The notes under the pieces were generated by a model that was not told the DNA's origin, did no database searches, and saw only the letters and a list, made by a program, of their open reading frames with translations. This document shows, piece by piece, positions 41,989 to 52,126 of a stretch of 64,000 nt of DNA. A program made the translations under genes and the position numbers. Positions within the stretch are counted from its first letter, which is position 1, and each line of letters starts with the position of its first letter. Source of the DNA: Ichthyophis bannanicus (Eukaryota > Chordata > Amphibia > Gymnophiona > Ichthyophiidae); assembly GCA_033557465.1 (NCBI GenBank), contig CM066031.1, forward strand, positions 1,067,062,444 to 1,067,126,443, written 5' to 3'.

Positions 41989-43475
41989 CTATGGCAATAG
42001 CCGAGGCTCTGCTTACACACTCAAAAGAGTCAAAGGCTGCACGGTTGGAAAATTTGGAAACATCTTGGGCATGTTTAAGCCAAGTGAGAAATTCCTGCCT
42101 TTTATCTTCTGAAATAAAAGGGGCTAAAGTCTGCAGATGATCTGTGACTTCTTTTAGAAACATCCCCATATAGAGACTATAGGAGTTGATTCTGGCAGCA
42201 AGCATATTAGCTTGGAAAACCCTTTGGCGAAAAGCATCAAGGGTCCTGCATTCATGTCCTGGAGGATTAGATGAGTGTCTCTTTGCACTCTTTATTTTCC
42301 TCATGGCAGACTCTACCGCAATAGAGTGGTGAGAAAGCTGAGACTTATGAAAGCCAGGACAAGGAGGGACACGGTACATGGTGTCTAATCTACGAGAATG
42401 AGGAGAGGTGGTAAGAGGAATCTCCCACATGCTCAACATGAGATCATAGAGAATCTCATGAATAGGTAAAGTAGCTGCTTCTTTAGGAGCCTTAGTATAT
42501 TGCAAAATATCTAGTTGCATGGCTCTAGGCTCTGACTCAGGGGCCACTGTAATGGAGAGGCCCCTAGCCACTTCCCTAATGAAGTCCTGAAAAGACAAGT
42601 CTTCTGAAGGAGACATTCTTCGTTTGAGAATCAGACTCCTGAGGAAGAAGTACCGGTGCATTGACAGAAACCTCCGACTCAGAGTCTTCGGAGGAATCGA
42701 AGTATCGCCTGTCTGGATGCTCCTGTAAAGCCCGATATGCGTACCGAGTGGGATCGACATCGGGAGTAAGCGGTACCGGTTCGGTACCGATGGGCATCAT
42801 AGGACAGGGTACCGTTGCAGTCGACACCGAAGCCGATGTCGATGCAATCAGTACCGGGAACGATGCTGGTGCCGGAGTCGGTACCTGCATCGGAGACTGT
42901 TGCGGTACTGGAGGCGTCGAAGCCTGCATAAACGCCGTTAGGGTGCGCTGCATGGACAGAATCTTCTGATGCATCGACGCCACCAGAGTCTGGATGTTGG
43001 TACCAGTGGAGGCCACCGGTACCCCAGAACACAGCAACAGGTGATCGGTCGAGGCCGAGCCATCGATGTCAACCTGTGACCCCATAGACAATGCTTTGGA
43101 AGCCGGAACTTCCCGCCGGGGTAATTTTGCCAGTGCGGAATCCTCGAGGACAAGCCCGGAGGCAACTCGATGCTTAGAGGGAGATTTGCCCTTCGAGAAC
43201 CGGCTAGATTTATGTTTGGTTACCTGAGATCCATGGGAGGAAGCAGCAGCCCTGGAAGACGTCGATGCCACCGAGGCTGCATCAGAGGGAAAAAGGGTAC
43301 TGAGCTTGGCTGCTCAGTTCTGCTGACCTCTTTTAGACATCATGGTACAGGACACACAATCCGTGATGGAATGGTCAGGACCCAAACATTTTAGACACCA
43401 GTCATGGGTGTCGGTGACAGAAATAGTACCGCCACACTTTGTGGACTTTTTGAACCCGGAAGCGGGCTTCTCCAT
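41624..43475 (-). pseudogene. D7 gag-like protein
   Basis: The start is placed at the ATG at 43475, upstream of a zinc-ribbon-like stretch: K-S-T-K-C-X12-C-L-K-C-L-G-P-D-H. Compared with D8 the first Cys is Ser. A stop lies near 43312. Then a Ser/Pro/Thr-rich segment (43271-42760) follows, and after a frameshift in 42576-42760 a conserved body (42760-41624): L-S-F-Q-D-F-I-R-E, L-Q-Y-T-K-A-P-K, H-S-I-A-V-E-S-A-M, F-E-C-V-S-R-A-S-A-I-A-I-G-A-R-R, Q-A-S-D-L-E and C-T-G-E-N-L-F-G. The tail is K/Q/P-rich and basic. The same body occurs in D8. Confidence 0.85.
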
Positions 43476-43671
43476 GAGGAGAAAATATGTTCAGGCCTAA
43501 GGCCCAAACCGAAAATGCACAGTTGAAGAAAGAAAAGCTTTTTTGTTTTGTTTTTTTTAAGAAAGAAAAGACCGGTGGTACCAGTCTGACGTCAAAGAAG
43601 GCAGACGCGACACAGAAAAATAAAGAAAAAAATAAAGAATTCTTCTGCGGTGACAGGAACATGACCTGCTG

Positions 43672-43854
43672 GCTCCGCGGAAAAGAAGAACTGGAGAGAG
43701 GCGGTTGGGAAAGGCGGGAAGGCAGAGCGCAGGCGCTGTGGGATGCTCCCAAAAGCTTTCTTACTGGACGCTGGGGAGCGTTCCCACGCAGGCTCCGTCG
43801 GTACCGACGATACCCATATGTGAAGACTAATTCCTGCTTGTTCCTGGAGATCAC
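43672..43854 (-). repeat. D7 gag-side terminal repeat
   Basis: Inverse of 38186-38376, ending CTGCTTGTTCCTGGAGATCAC. It is nearly identical to 49570-49761 of D8. Confidence 0.9.
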
Positions 43855-44961
43855 TATATCCTTTTTAAGATACGGCGACCGGAATTGCACACAATATTCA
43901 AGGTGCGGTCGTACCATGGAACGATACAGAGACATTATAATATCCTTTGTTTTATTTTCCATTCCTTTCCTTATGATACCTAGCATTCTATTTGATTTCT
44001 TGGCCGCCGCTGCACACTGGGCAGAGGGTTTTAACATGTTATCCACGATAACTCCTAAATCTTTTTCCTGGGTGGTGGTTCCCAATGTGGAACCTTGCAT
44101 CGTGTAACCATAGTGTGGGTTGTTCTTTCCTAGGTGCATAACTTTGCACTTGTCCACATTAAATTTCATCTGCCATGTCTTCCTCCTGCAGTTTTCTACA
44201 GTCCTCTGGGGTTTTAACAACTTTAAACAGTTTTGTGTCGTCTGCAACCTCACTAGTTATTCCCTTTTCCAGGTCATTTATGAATGTGTCAAAAAGTAGC
44301 GGACCCAGTACAGATCCCTGGGGTACTCCACTATTCACCTTTTTCCACTGGGAAAATTGGCCATTTAGCCCTACCCTCTGCTTTCTATCTTTCAACCAAT
44401 TCCTGATCCACAATAGTACACTGCCTCCTATCCCATGGCTTTTTAGTTTTGCTAAAAGTCTCTGATGAGGGACCTTGTCAAAGGCTTTCTGGAAGTCCAG
44501 ATACACTATATCAACCGACTCACCTTTGTCCACCTGTTTATTCACACCTTCAAAAAAACATTAGTAAGACAAGATCTTCCTTGTCTAAAGCCATGTTGGC
44601 TGTCTCCCATTAAGCCATGACTATATACATGCTGTATAATTTTGTTCTTTATGATGGTTTCTACCATTTTCCCCGGTACCGACGTCAGGCTCACTGGTCT
44701 GTAATTTCCCGGATCACCCCTGGAACCATTTTTAAAAACTGGCGTTACATTGGCGACCCTCCAATCTTCAGGTATTCCAGATGATTTTAATCAAAGTTCA
44801 CAGATTACTATTAGCAGGTCTTCAATCTCATATTTCAGTTCTTTCAACACTCTTGGATGTATACCATCCGGTCCAGGTGATTTGCTACTATTCAGTTTAT
44901 CAAATAGTTGTAATACATCTTTCCAGTGTAGCGATATTTCTCTCAATTCCTCTGCAATATA
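43855..44961 (-). pseudogene. CR1-B LINE reverse transcriptase
   Basis: On minus this is the RT core: S-K-S-P-G-P-D-G-I-H-P (about 44865), K-N-G-S-R-G-D-P-G-N-Y-R (about 44710), then frame 44545-44159 with V-Y-L-D-F-Q-K-A-F-D-K-V-P-H-Q-R, W-I-R-N-W-L-K-D-R-K-Q-R, S-G-V-P-Q-G-S-V-L-G-P-L-L, F-I-N-D-L-E and a damaged F-A-D-D (reads V-A-D-D). Frame 44253 and down gives D-K-C-K-V-M-H-L-G, L-G-V-I-V-D-N-M-L-K-P and R-P-H-L-E-Y-C-V-Q-F. D7 cuts it at 43854 and D8 at 44962. The order and motifs fit the CR1 clade. Several indels make it inactive. Confidence 0.9.
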
Positions 44962-45150
44962 TCACAGTTACTTACCTGTAACAGGTGATCTCTGGGAACA
45001 GCAGGAATAAGTCTTCACATATGGGTACGTCGGTACCGACGGAGCCTGCGCGGGAACGCTCCCCAACGTCCAATCAGAAAGCTTTTGGGAGCATCCCTTA
45101 GCGCCTGCGTGCTGCCTTCCCGCCTTTCCAACTGTCTCTCCTCAGTTGAG
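44962..45150 (-). repeat. D8 recombinase-side terminal repeat
   Basis: It begins ATCACAGTTACTTACCTGTAA. Inverse of 49570-49761, including GGTACCGACGGAGCCTGCGC and GGGAACGCTCCCCA. Confidence 0.9.
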
Positions 45151-45233
45151 TTTTATAGCTGAGACAAAGAGAGAGAAAGAGGAAAGGAAGATAGAGAGAT
45201 ACAACTCCTAGGGGAGGTGGGTGGGTTGTGAAG

Positions 45234-45328
45234 ACTTATTCCTGCTGTTCCCAGAGATCACCTGTTACAGGTAAGTAACTGTGCTATCTCCAGGAACAAG
45301 CAGGAATGAGTCTTCACATATGGGGACT
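45234..45328 (-). repeat. D8 internal complementary region (ICR)
   Basis: Same fused structure as D7: GTTACAGGTAAGTAACTGTG joined to CTATCTCCAGGAACAAGC. The D7 and D8 ICRs are virtually identical. Confidence 0.9.
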
Positions 45329-45329
45329 C

Positions 45330-46160
45330 CCAAGCTAAGATGCCTGGAGCCCTAGCATGGTGGGGATTGGAACATGCTACACCTCATATGGCCAGGCATC
45401 CTGAGGATGGAGGGTAGGAGTTGAAAAGAGAGGAGCTGTAGAAAAAACAGCTAACCTAAAATAGGACTACAGGTAAGGAGTCCTTGTATGTATGATAAGT
45501 ATCATGAAAAATATTGAAATGAACCATCACAATATGGACCTCACCTACTGGATTGCAGGAAGTAGAGAGGATGATGGAGTCTACTGGGGATCCAGTAGAG
45601 GAATCTTCAAGGTGACCTCACTGAAGTGAAGGTGAAGGTCCAAATCTGGAAGTGACAGGTGCCCCAGGTATCAACTGGGGTAGTACAAAAACGGTAGGTC
45701 TTTAGAGGAAAGCTTTATGGAAAAAGCTGGGAACTCTTTTGGCTACAGAGTTACTCACAGGTAGGAGCAAAAGAGGAAGACTGACCGATTTGGACAAACT
45801 AGTTCAGTCCTGGAGGGAAGAAGGGGTATGGGAAAAAAGGCCCGTATTCCCAAGGACAGATGAAAGAAGGGTTGAAACCTCAGAACTACTGAAGATCCAC
45901 CCTGTCTTTCCTAACTGGTGAGAGATAGGAAAGATATTGGAGCATGGAGCTTCAAGGATACCTAAACCTAGGGTTAAGGTAGGAGCTGTCAGTACCACAG
46001 CAGTGGTTGTGTGCAAAATACCCCAGATATACTGTGGGACAGTATGAACATATGCAAGCCCACTGTCTGGAACCTATAGGAAGGTAAAAACCTCTATAAG
46101 CATAGACAGTTAGAGAGATAAGTATGTAAATACATATCTACCTATAAGGGGCATCTCGAC

Positions 46161-46201
<41 letters not shown>

Positions 46202-47737
46202 ATCTATCTATCTATCTATATATATATAGTGAGATCTGGAGGGGCATAACATATGCACACGCAGCTTACAGACATATGTATCTATAGAGAAGTATATAGA
46301 GATATAAACATACATGAATATATATGTCTCAGATAAATGTCTGCAATTAAGCAGATAGAGATATGCCCCCAAAAACATTCACATGGGGGATGTGAAGAGG
46401 AAAGGTTCATCTAACAACAAGGTGGAACCTACTTGAGAAGATATATAGAGAATCTATTCCCCCTGGCTAAGATGGTGCAGGAATGCTATCCAGTGAAATA
46501 ACCAGGATGGTTGCGTGAAAAAACAGAGGATAATATCAGTCTGTAAACAGCAAGTCCTGAGTCCTGTAGAACTCTCGCATGGTAAATGGACAGAAAACGC
46601 ATAGGATGAGATACCAGGTTGACCCACTGGAGGGACACAAAGGGGTATCATGTGTTATTAGTTAAATATGTGCTGTCCATGAAGGAGTAGGATACCATGA
46701 GGACAAGCTGCAAGGAAAAAAGAGCATATTCCTTGTAGGAATTGGAGAACTCTTTAGACGTTCACGTAGAAAAGGCTTATGTCCTGTATTATAAAAGGAG
46801 ATAGTAGGGTGTGGAGAACCCTCACAATCATGGAAAATGACTGAGGAAGCCTTTTCCAACCATATAGGATAGTCATTTGAGACAAAACCCCATGCTCTCT
46901 AGCAAGGGCCCATAGTAGAAAGCTTCTCTGTAAGATTGCAGAGAGCATTATGCAGGAGAATTGGGAAATAAAACTGGCTGTTGGAAAAGACCAGCTGCAC
47001 GTCAACTATGCTGCCAAATCCAAAGGAATTGGAGATGGCAAGAAAAGAAGATAGTGTGATAAGCCTGAAGTGATTAGGATTATCCAAGACAGATGAAAGC
47101 ACTATCTTGGAATCACTACTAAGGCCAGACAGAAAGTACTGGAAGACAAGACTGGAAACTTGTGGAAAAGTACCAGTAGTCCAATCACTGGAACTCCTGC
47201 ATGGGCAGCTGCTGAATAAGACAGCAGATAGAATCTTTCTGTGTAAAACAGAGAGAACAGACAGAATAAGAGGAGAAATTCCTGTCTCTGTCTGATGAGC
47301 TGCCCAGACAAAAGAAGGGAGTTCATTCAAGAGAAAAAACTCCACACTGGAATGAAAGAAATGACTAGAAAGGCTAAAGAAGCCCTGCAGTGGCATGGTA
47401 CCACTCTTTCAGGGGAAACCCTGGATAAGAGGGTAGAGAAAACAGGAGCTGAAGGGTGACTTACCATATGGTAAGTCTGTAGAAGGAAAAAATTCATGTT
47501 GGAACAGAAAACTATCATGGGATAGTTGTTAAACCTCTCTTCTTGGTAGGAAGAAGAGGAGAAACCTGTGACCCATAGACATGAATATCCTGACAGCTCA
47601 GCATGCCTAGGAGCAACTGAATGTCCTGAGAAAAGGAATCCCTGTGTAGAGTTTTGAATGGAAAAACAGTGAAAAAACTTCTACTGATAAGAAGTCAACT
47701 GTAGGTTGTAAACCTCAGGACCCTATGGTTGCTGTGT
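45330..47737. other. D8 internal non-coding segment
   Basis: About 2.4 kb replaces the RT and recombinase region of D7. ORFs such as 47396-46899 (165 codons, hydrophobic, Ser/Leu/Phe-rich) show no RT, RNase H or recombinase motif. The origin is unknown. Confidence 0.7.
46160..46232. repeat. TA/TG/TATC microsatellite
   Basis: (TA)n from about 46164, then TGTGTGTG, then (TATC)n and (TA)n to 46232. Confidence 0.9.
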
Positions 47738-49521
47738 TTATTCAGCCTGGCTAGAGTTTGGATTCTTCAGACCAGGACGAGTCTTCCCGTGCTTGGGAAC
47801 ATCTGAATGATGGGCAGGAGAAGAGTAAAACCTCTTTCTCCTAGGGAAAGAAGGTTTGGTAGGGCATTTCCTACCTGCTGGGGAAGGAGAAGGCTTAGGA
47901 TTGCCTTCAGAAACAGGGAAGTCAGTGGAGCACTGAGCAACCTGATGTAAAGACTCCTTATTGAAGAGGTTTTCTCCAGTGCAAGGAATATTACCCAGTC
48001 TTTGCTGTGCCCATTTGTTCAAGTCTGAAGCTTGGAGCCAGGCTCTACGTCGTGCTCCTATGGCTATAGCAGAGGTTCTGCTAACAGACTCAAAAGAGTC
48101 TAGGGAAGAGATATTTTGGCTATGACTAAGAAGGAAGGAATAGTCTGCAGCCTTGGGCTCTGATAGAAAAGGAGTCAAAAGAGATAATTTCTTTGTGACC
48201 TCCTGAAGGGATAGACTCATAAAAAATATATGAGAGAATCCTTGTTGCCAGCATAGATGTTTGGAAGGTTTGACGTCCAAAGGCATCCAGTGTTCTAGAT
48301 TCACGACCTGGCGGGCAAGAAGAATGCTTCTTCTTGCTTTTTGCCTTCCTCATTGCTGATTCCACTACAATGGAATGATGGGGAAGTTGAGTTTTTTGAA
48401 AACCTGGAGAGGGGGGCACCTGATATAGAAGATCAGTTGCTCTAGAAGGTGAGGAAACCCTCAAGAGGTGCTTCCCACATTCTTAGAAGAAGATCCTGCA
48501 AGGAATGATGTAAAGGAAGCATTATATTTTCCTTTTCTCCAGAACAAGGAGAGCCTTGAGCAGGATCATAGCCAGGGGTAGGAATAGCAAGGGATGTTGC
48601 TATGTCCAGGAGAAAATTCTGAAAAGAAGGATCTCCAACCGAAACCATCCCTGGACAGGCTAGATTTACAGAACTAGCCTGGGCACCGAAGTAGGCACTT
48701 GAGAATGTAGAAGTAGAAGGTCTCGCCCGATGCAGAAAAGGATCCCCTAAGGGATGGATGCTGGTACTGGAGGTAATGACGTGAGACAGTCAGTACTGCA
48801 TCGTCCATGCCAGGTATAGACTCCAAACTAGGTATAGAAAGGAGCGACTGTAGCATGGAAGGAGCTGACCCCGATGCTACTACAGGTATCGGCACCGATA
48901 CCGATACCGGTAGCTGTGCCGGAATCGAAGACGATACCGACAGGGGTATCGGTACCGCTCAAAGCGGATGCCAGGTATGTTCTGTGAGGGGTGAGCCTCA
49001 GGAACAACCTGAAACCCCTGAAAGGCTTTGGAGACCGAAGACTCCCGCCGGGGTTTTGGAGCCAATGGATCCTTGAGGGCATGGCCGGAGCCATCATCAT
49101 GCTGTGCATGAGACCTACCACTCAAGGATTGGCTAGTCTTAACAGACTGTTTGTGGGTTACCTGATCCTGTAGAGAAGGAGAAATGGCCGGTGCCCTGCC
49201 ATTGGAAGGGAACTCGGTATCGAGGAAAACTCGAAAAGGGAAATCTCTTCTCATAATATTGTAGCCTAATGGCTCCGGATGGTCAGGACCCAAACAGATG
49301 AGACACCAGGACTTGGAGTCTAAAAACAAAACTGCACTGCCACAGTTAAGGCACTTCTTAGGAAAAGAAGGAGGCGGCTCCTTAATGGAGAGGCCTGAAG
49401 GCCCAAAAATTTCAACTGAAACTGAGGGAAAAAAATTCCCTGGATTAAATTGAAAAGAAAAGAAAAACACACCGGCGATAACGGTGGAGTCGGGGAGACA
49501 GCCGCGACCACAGGAAAACAA
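47738..49521 (-). pseudogene. D8 gag-like protein
   Basis: The N-terminal frame (49521-48880) contains K-K-C-L-N-C-G-S, 12 residues to C-L-I-C, then L-G-P-D-H: a full C-X2-C-X12-C-X2-C zinc-ribbon-like pattern. Frames 48648-48442, 48464-48126 and 48304-47738 carry the conserved body: D-P-S-F-Q-N-F-L-L-D, H-S-I-V-V-E-S-A-M-R-K, F-E-S-V-S-R-T-S-A-I-A-I-G-A-R-R, Q-A-S-D-L-N and C-T-G-E-N-L-F. The tail is basic. At least three frame changes are present. It is the only DIRS protein recognisable in D8. Confidence 0.85.
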
Positions 49522-49569
49522 GAATTAAAGAATTAAAAGAAAAAAAAATTTTCTGCGGTGACAGGAGGA

Positions 49570-49761
49570 CGTCCTGCCGGCTCCGGGGAAAAAAGAAAAC
49601 TGAGGAGAGACAGTTGGAAAGGCGGGAAGGCAGCATGCAGGCGCTGAGGGATGCTCCCAAAAGCTTTCTGATTGGACGCTGGGGAGCGTTCCCGCGCAGG
49701 CTCCGTCGGTACCGACGTACCCATATGTGAAGACTCATTCCTGCTTGTTCCTGGAGATCAC
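49570..49761 (-). repeat. D8 gag-side terminal repeat
   Basis: Inverse of 44962-45150; ends GCTTGTTCCTGGAGATCAC. Confidence 0.9.
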
Positions 49762-51170
49762 CTTTAAATACCACTTCAGTCTTGGGTAACATCCCTACAT
49801 CTTCCTCAGTAAAAACCGAAGCAAAGAATTCATTCAGTCTCTCCGCTATAGCCTTGTCTCCTCTTACTGCCCCTTTTACCCCTCTATCATCTAATGGTCC
49901 AATTGACTCTCTCACAGGCCTTTTGCTACGAATGTATTTGAAAAAGTCTTTATTTCGTGTTTATGCTTCCGTAGCAAGTTCCTTCTCAAATTCTCGCTTT
50001 GTCTGCCTTATCAATGATTTGCATTTAACTTGCCAGTGCTTGTGCTGTTTCCAGTTTTCGTCGTTTGCCTCTTTTTTCCATTTCCTGAAAGATACTTTTA
50101 TGGCAGCCACAGCCTTTCTGACCTCACCTTTAAACCATGCTAGCAGTTTTTTCTTAATGCGTGAAATACAGCTGGTCTGGGCTTCCAAGATAGTATTTTT
50201 AAACACCCAAGCTTGATATAAGTCTTTAACCTTTGCAACCGCTTCTTTTAGTTTTTTCTGAACTATATTCCTCATTTTATCATAGTCTCCCTTTCGAAAG
50301 TTAAAAGGTAGTACTGTGGATTTCTTTACTATCCCTCCTCCACTAATTAAATCAAACACGATCATGCTATGATCACTATTGCCAAGTGGTCCCAACACCC
50401 TTATTTCTTGCACCAGATCTGGTGTTCCACTAAGGACTAGGTCCAGTATGGCTTCCCCTCTGGTCGGTTCATGAACCAGCTGCTCCACGAAGCAGTCATT
50501 TATTTCATCTAGAAACTTTATCTCCCTAGCATGTCCTGCCGTGACACTGACCCAGTCGATACCGGGGTAATTGAAATCACCCATTACTACTCCTCTGCTG
50601 TGACGTTTGTTAGCTTCCTTGATTTCTTTGAGCATTTCATCATCCATTTGTTCATTCTGGCCAGGTGGTCGATAGTACACCCCCACTGCCATCACCTTCC
50701 CCTTCATACATGGAATTTCAATCCATAAGAGATTCTACAGCAAATTTTGTTTCCTGCACAACTTTAATCCTTTCTGACTCAATGCCCTCTCTAACAGAGC
50801 ACAACCCCTCCACCAATTTGATCAGTTCTATCATTACGATATAGTTTGTATCCAGGTATCACAATGTCCCACTGGTTATCCTCCTTCCACCATGTCTCTG
50901 AGATTGCAATCATATCTAACCTCTCATTTAGTGCTATATACTCGTATTCTAACTCTCCCATCTTATTGTTTAGACTTCTAGCATTTGCATACAAGCATTT
51001 TAGAGACTGTATTTTATTAATATTAATCTGGCTATTGGTAGGCATGGGTAATTTGGAATCTTTACGCTCTGTCTGCGCCATACTGAAGGGCATTTGGGCT
51101 ACTTTACTCTTTTTTGGAACCTCACTGCTTTTGGTAGTATCCTTCAAGGATACCTTCTTCCGAACCATGC
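49762..51170 (-). pseudogene. CR1-B LINE ORF2, endonuclease and linker
   Basis: Frames 51168-50791, 50707-49961 and the start of 49915-49445 encode the apurinic-type endonuclease of CR1 ORF2. Landmarks: L-K-C-L-Y-A-N-A-R-S-L-N-N-K (about 51010), I-A-I-S-E-T-W-W (about 50905, catalytic Glu), G-V-Y-Y-R-P-P (about 50685), M-G-D-F-N-Y-P-G-I-D-W (about 50570-50590, catalytic Asp/Asn), and G-N-S-D-H-S-M-I (about 50360-50380, catalytic Asp-His). The linker K-D-F-F-K-Y-I-R-S-K-R follows and runs into D8 at 49761. A frameshift or stop near 50710-50790 breaks it. Role: target nicking for reverse transcription. Confidence 0.9.
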
Positions 51171-51508
51171 GCTCTTGGGCGACTGTCAGCTTTCCCCTAA
51201 TTTCTAGTTTAAAAGCTTCTCTATCTCCTTTTTAAAGGTTAATGCCAACAGTCTGGTTCCATCCTGGTTAAGGTGAAGCCCATCCCTTTCGAAAGAGCCC
51301 CTCCTTTCCCCAGAATGTTCCCCAGTTCCTAACAAATCCAAAACCCTCATCCTTGCACCATCGTCTCATCCACGCATTGAGACTCTTGAGCTCTGCCTGC
51401 CTTTTGGGTCCTGCATGTGGAACAGGAAGCATTTCGGAGAACGCTACCCTGGAAGTTCTGGATTTCAACTTCCTACCTAAAAGCTTAAATTTAGCCTCCA
51501 GAACTTCC

Positions 51509-52126
51509 CTACCACATTTTCCCTGTGTCATTGGTACCGACATGTACCAAGACAGCAGACTCCTCCCCAGCACTATCTAAGATCCTACTGAGGCGGTGCG
51601 TGAGGTCCGCTACCTTCGCACCAGGCAGACAGGTTACCAGGCGATCTTCACGTCCACCAGCCACCCAGCTATCTACATGCCTAATGATTGAATCACCAAC
51701 TATAACAGCTGTCCTAACCCTCCCCTCATGGGCACATGGCCCTGGAGAAACGTCCTCAATGCGAGACGGTTTTACATCACCTGGAGAACAGGTCCTAGTT
51801 ACAGGATCACGTCCTGCCACACCAGGGTGATGCTCTCCTGTCACGTGACCTCTCTCCTCCATGGCAACAGGGATGCTGCCAGACTGGAGGTGGGACTTCA
51901 GGACTATATCCATGTAGGTCTCGTCCATGTACTTCTCTGTCTTTCTTATGTCTTCCAGGTCTGCTACTCTAGCCTCTAGAGAACGGACTTGTTCCCTGAG
52001 AGCAAAGAGCTCCTTGCACTTAGTGCATACGTAAGACCTCTCACCAACTGGGAGAAAATCATACATGTGACACTCAATGCAAAAGACTGGAAAGCCCCCA
52101 TCTCGCTGCTGGACTGTTGTCTGCAT
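51509..52126 (-). CDS. CR1-B LINE ORF1, zinc-finger and esterase-type protein
   Basis: A 205-codon open frame from the ATG at 52126. The N-terminus has C-I-E-C-H ... Y-V-C-T-K-C-K-E-L (residues about 16-42), a Cys/His pattern typical of CR1 ORF1. A coiled-coil-like E-Q-V-R-S-L-E-A-R-V-A-D-L-E segment follows (about 45-60). The C-terminal part begins an SGNH-type esterase domain: V-I-V-G-D-S-I-I-R-H (catalytic Ser block) and V-L-V-H-V-G-T-N-D-T (block with Asn). It ends at 51509, soon after that block; remaining esterase sequence continues in frame 51573-51268 (K-S-R-T-S-R-V-A-F-S-E-M-L-P-V-P), so one frameshift truncates it. Family role: nucleic-acid-binding partner of ORF2. Confidence 0.85.
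   Translation of the reverse strand: MQTTVQQRDGGFPVFCIECHMYDFLPVGERSYVCTKCKELFALREQVRSLEARVADLEDIRKTEKYMDETYMDIVLKSHLQSGSIPVAMEERGHVTGEHHPGVAGRDPVTRTCSPGDVKPSRIEDVSPGPCAHEGRVRTAVIVGDSIIRHVDSWVAGGREDRLVTCLPGAKVADLTHRLSRILDSAGEESAVLVHVGTNDTGKMW

Larger units (their letters stand above)
38186..43854 (-). mobile_element. DIRS copy D7, family B, nearly complete
   Basis: The 5.67 kb element is inserted in the CR1-B RT. The left end is GCACAGTTACTAACC; the right end is CTTGTTCCTGGAGATCAC. Inverted terminal repeats are about 190 bases (38186-38376, 43672-43854) and include GGTACCGACGGAGCCTGC and its inverse. Order on minus: gag (43475-41624), RT-RNase H-methylase-like (about 41990-39702), recombinase (about 39950-38660), ICR (38460-38554). 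Comparison with CR1-C (60500-60525) shows the target read CTAATAACTCTATGTCC before insertion, with no clear target duplication. Defects: one stop and one frameshift in gag, one frameshift in RNase H and one stop in the recombinase. Confidence 0.95.
44962..49761 (-). mobile_element. DIRS copy D8, family B, gag-only derivative
   Basis: The 4.8 kb element in CR1-B has both terminal repeats (44962-45150 and 49570-49761), an ICR (45234-45328) and a decayed gag (49380-47738). Where D7 has RT, RNase H and recombinase, 45330-47737 shows none of their motifs in any frame. That stretch is A/G-rich on plus with a TA/TG microsatellite. The ends and ICR are close to D7's, so D7-like enzymes could have moved it. 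CR1-C provides the empty site: CTCTGCAGTATCACCTTTAA uninterrupted; here ATCAC stands at both edges of the insert. Confidence 0.9.

Noticed and set aside
45330..47737. Decayed RT in D8
   Set aside because: None of the RT, RNase H or recombinase landmarks readable in D7 and even in old D4 can be found in any frame, so decay alone is an unlikely explanation.
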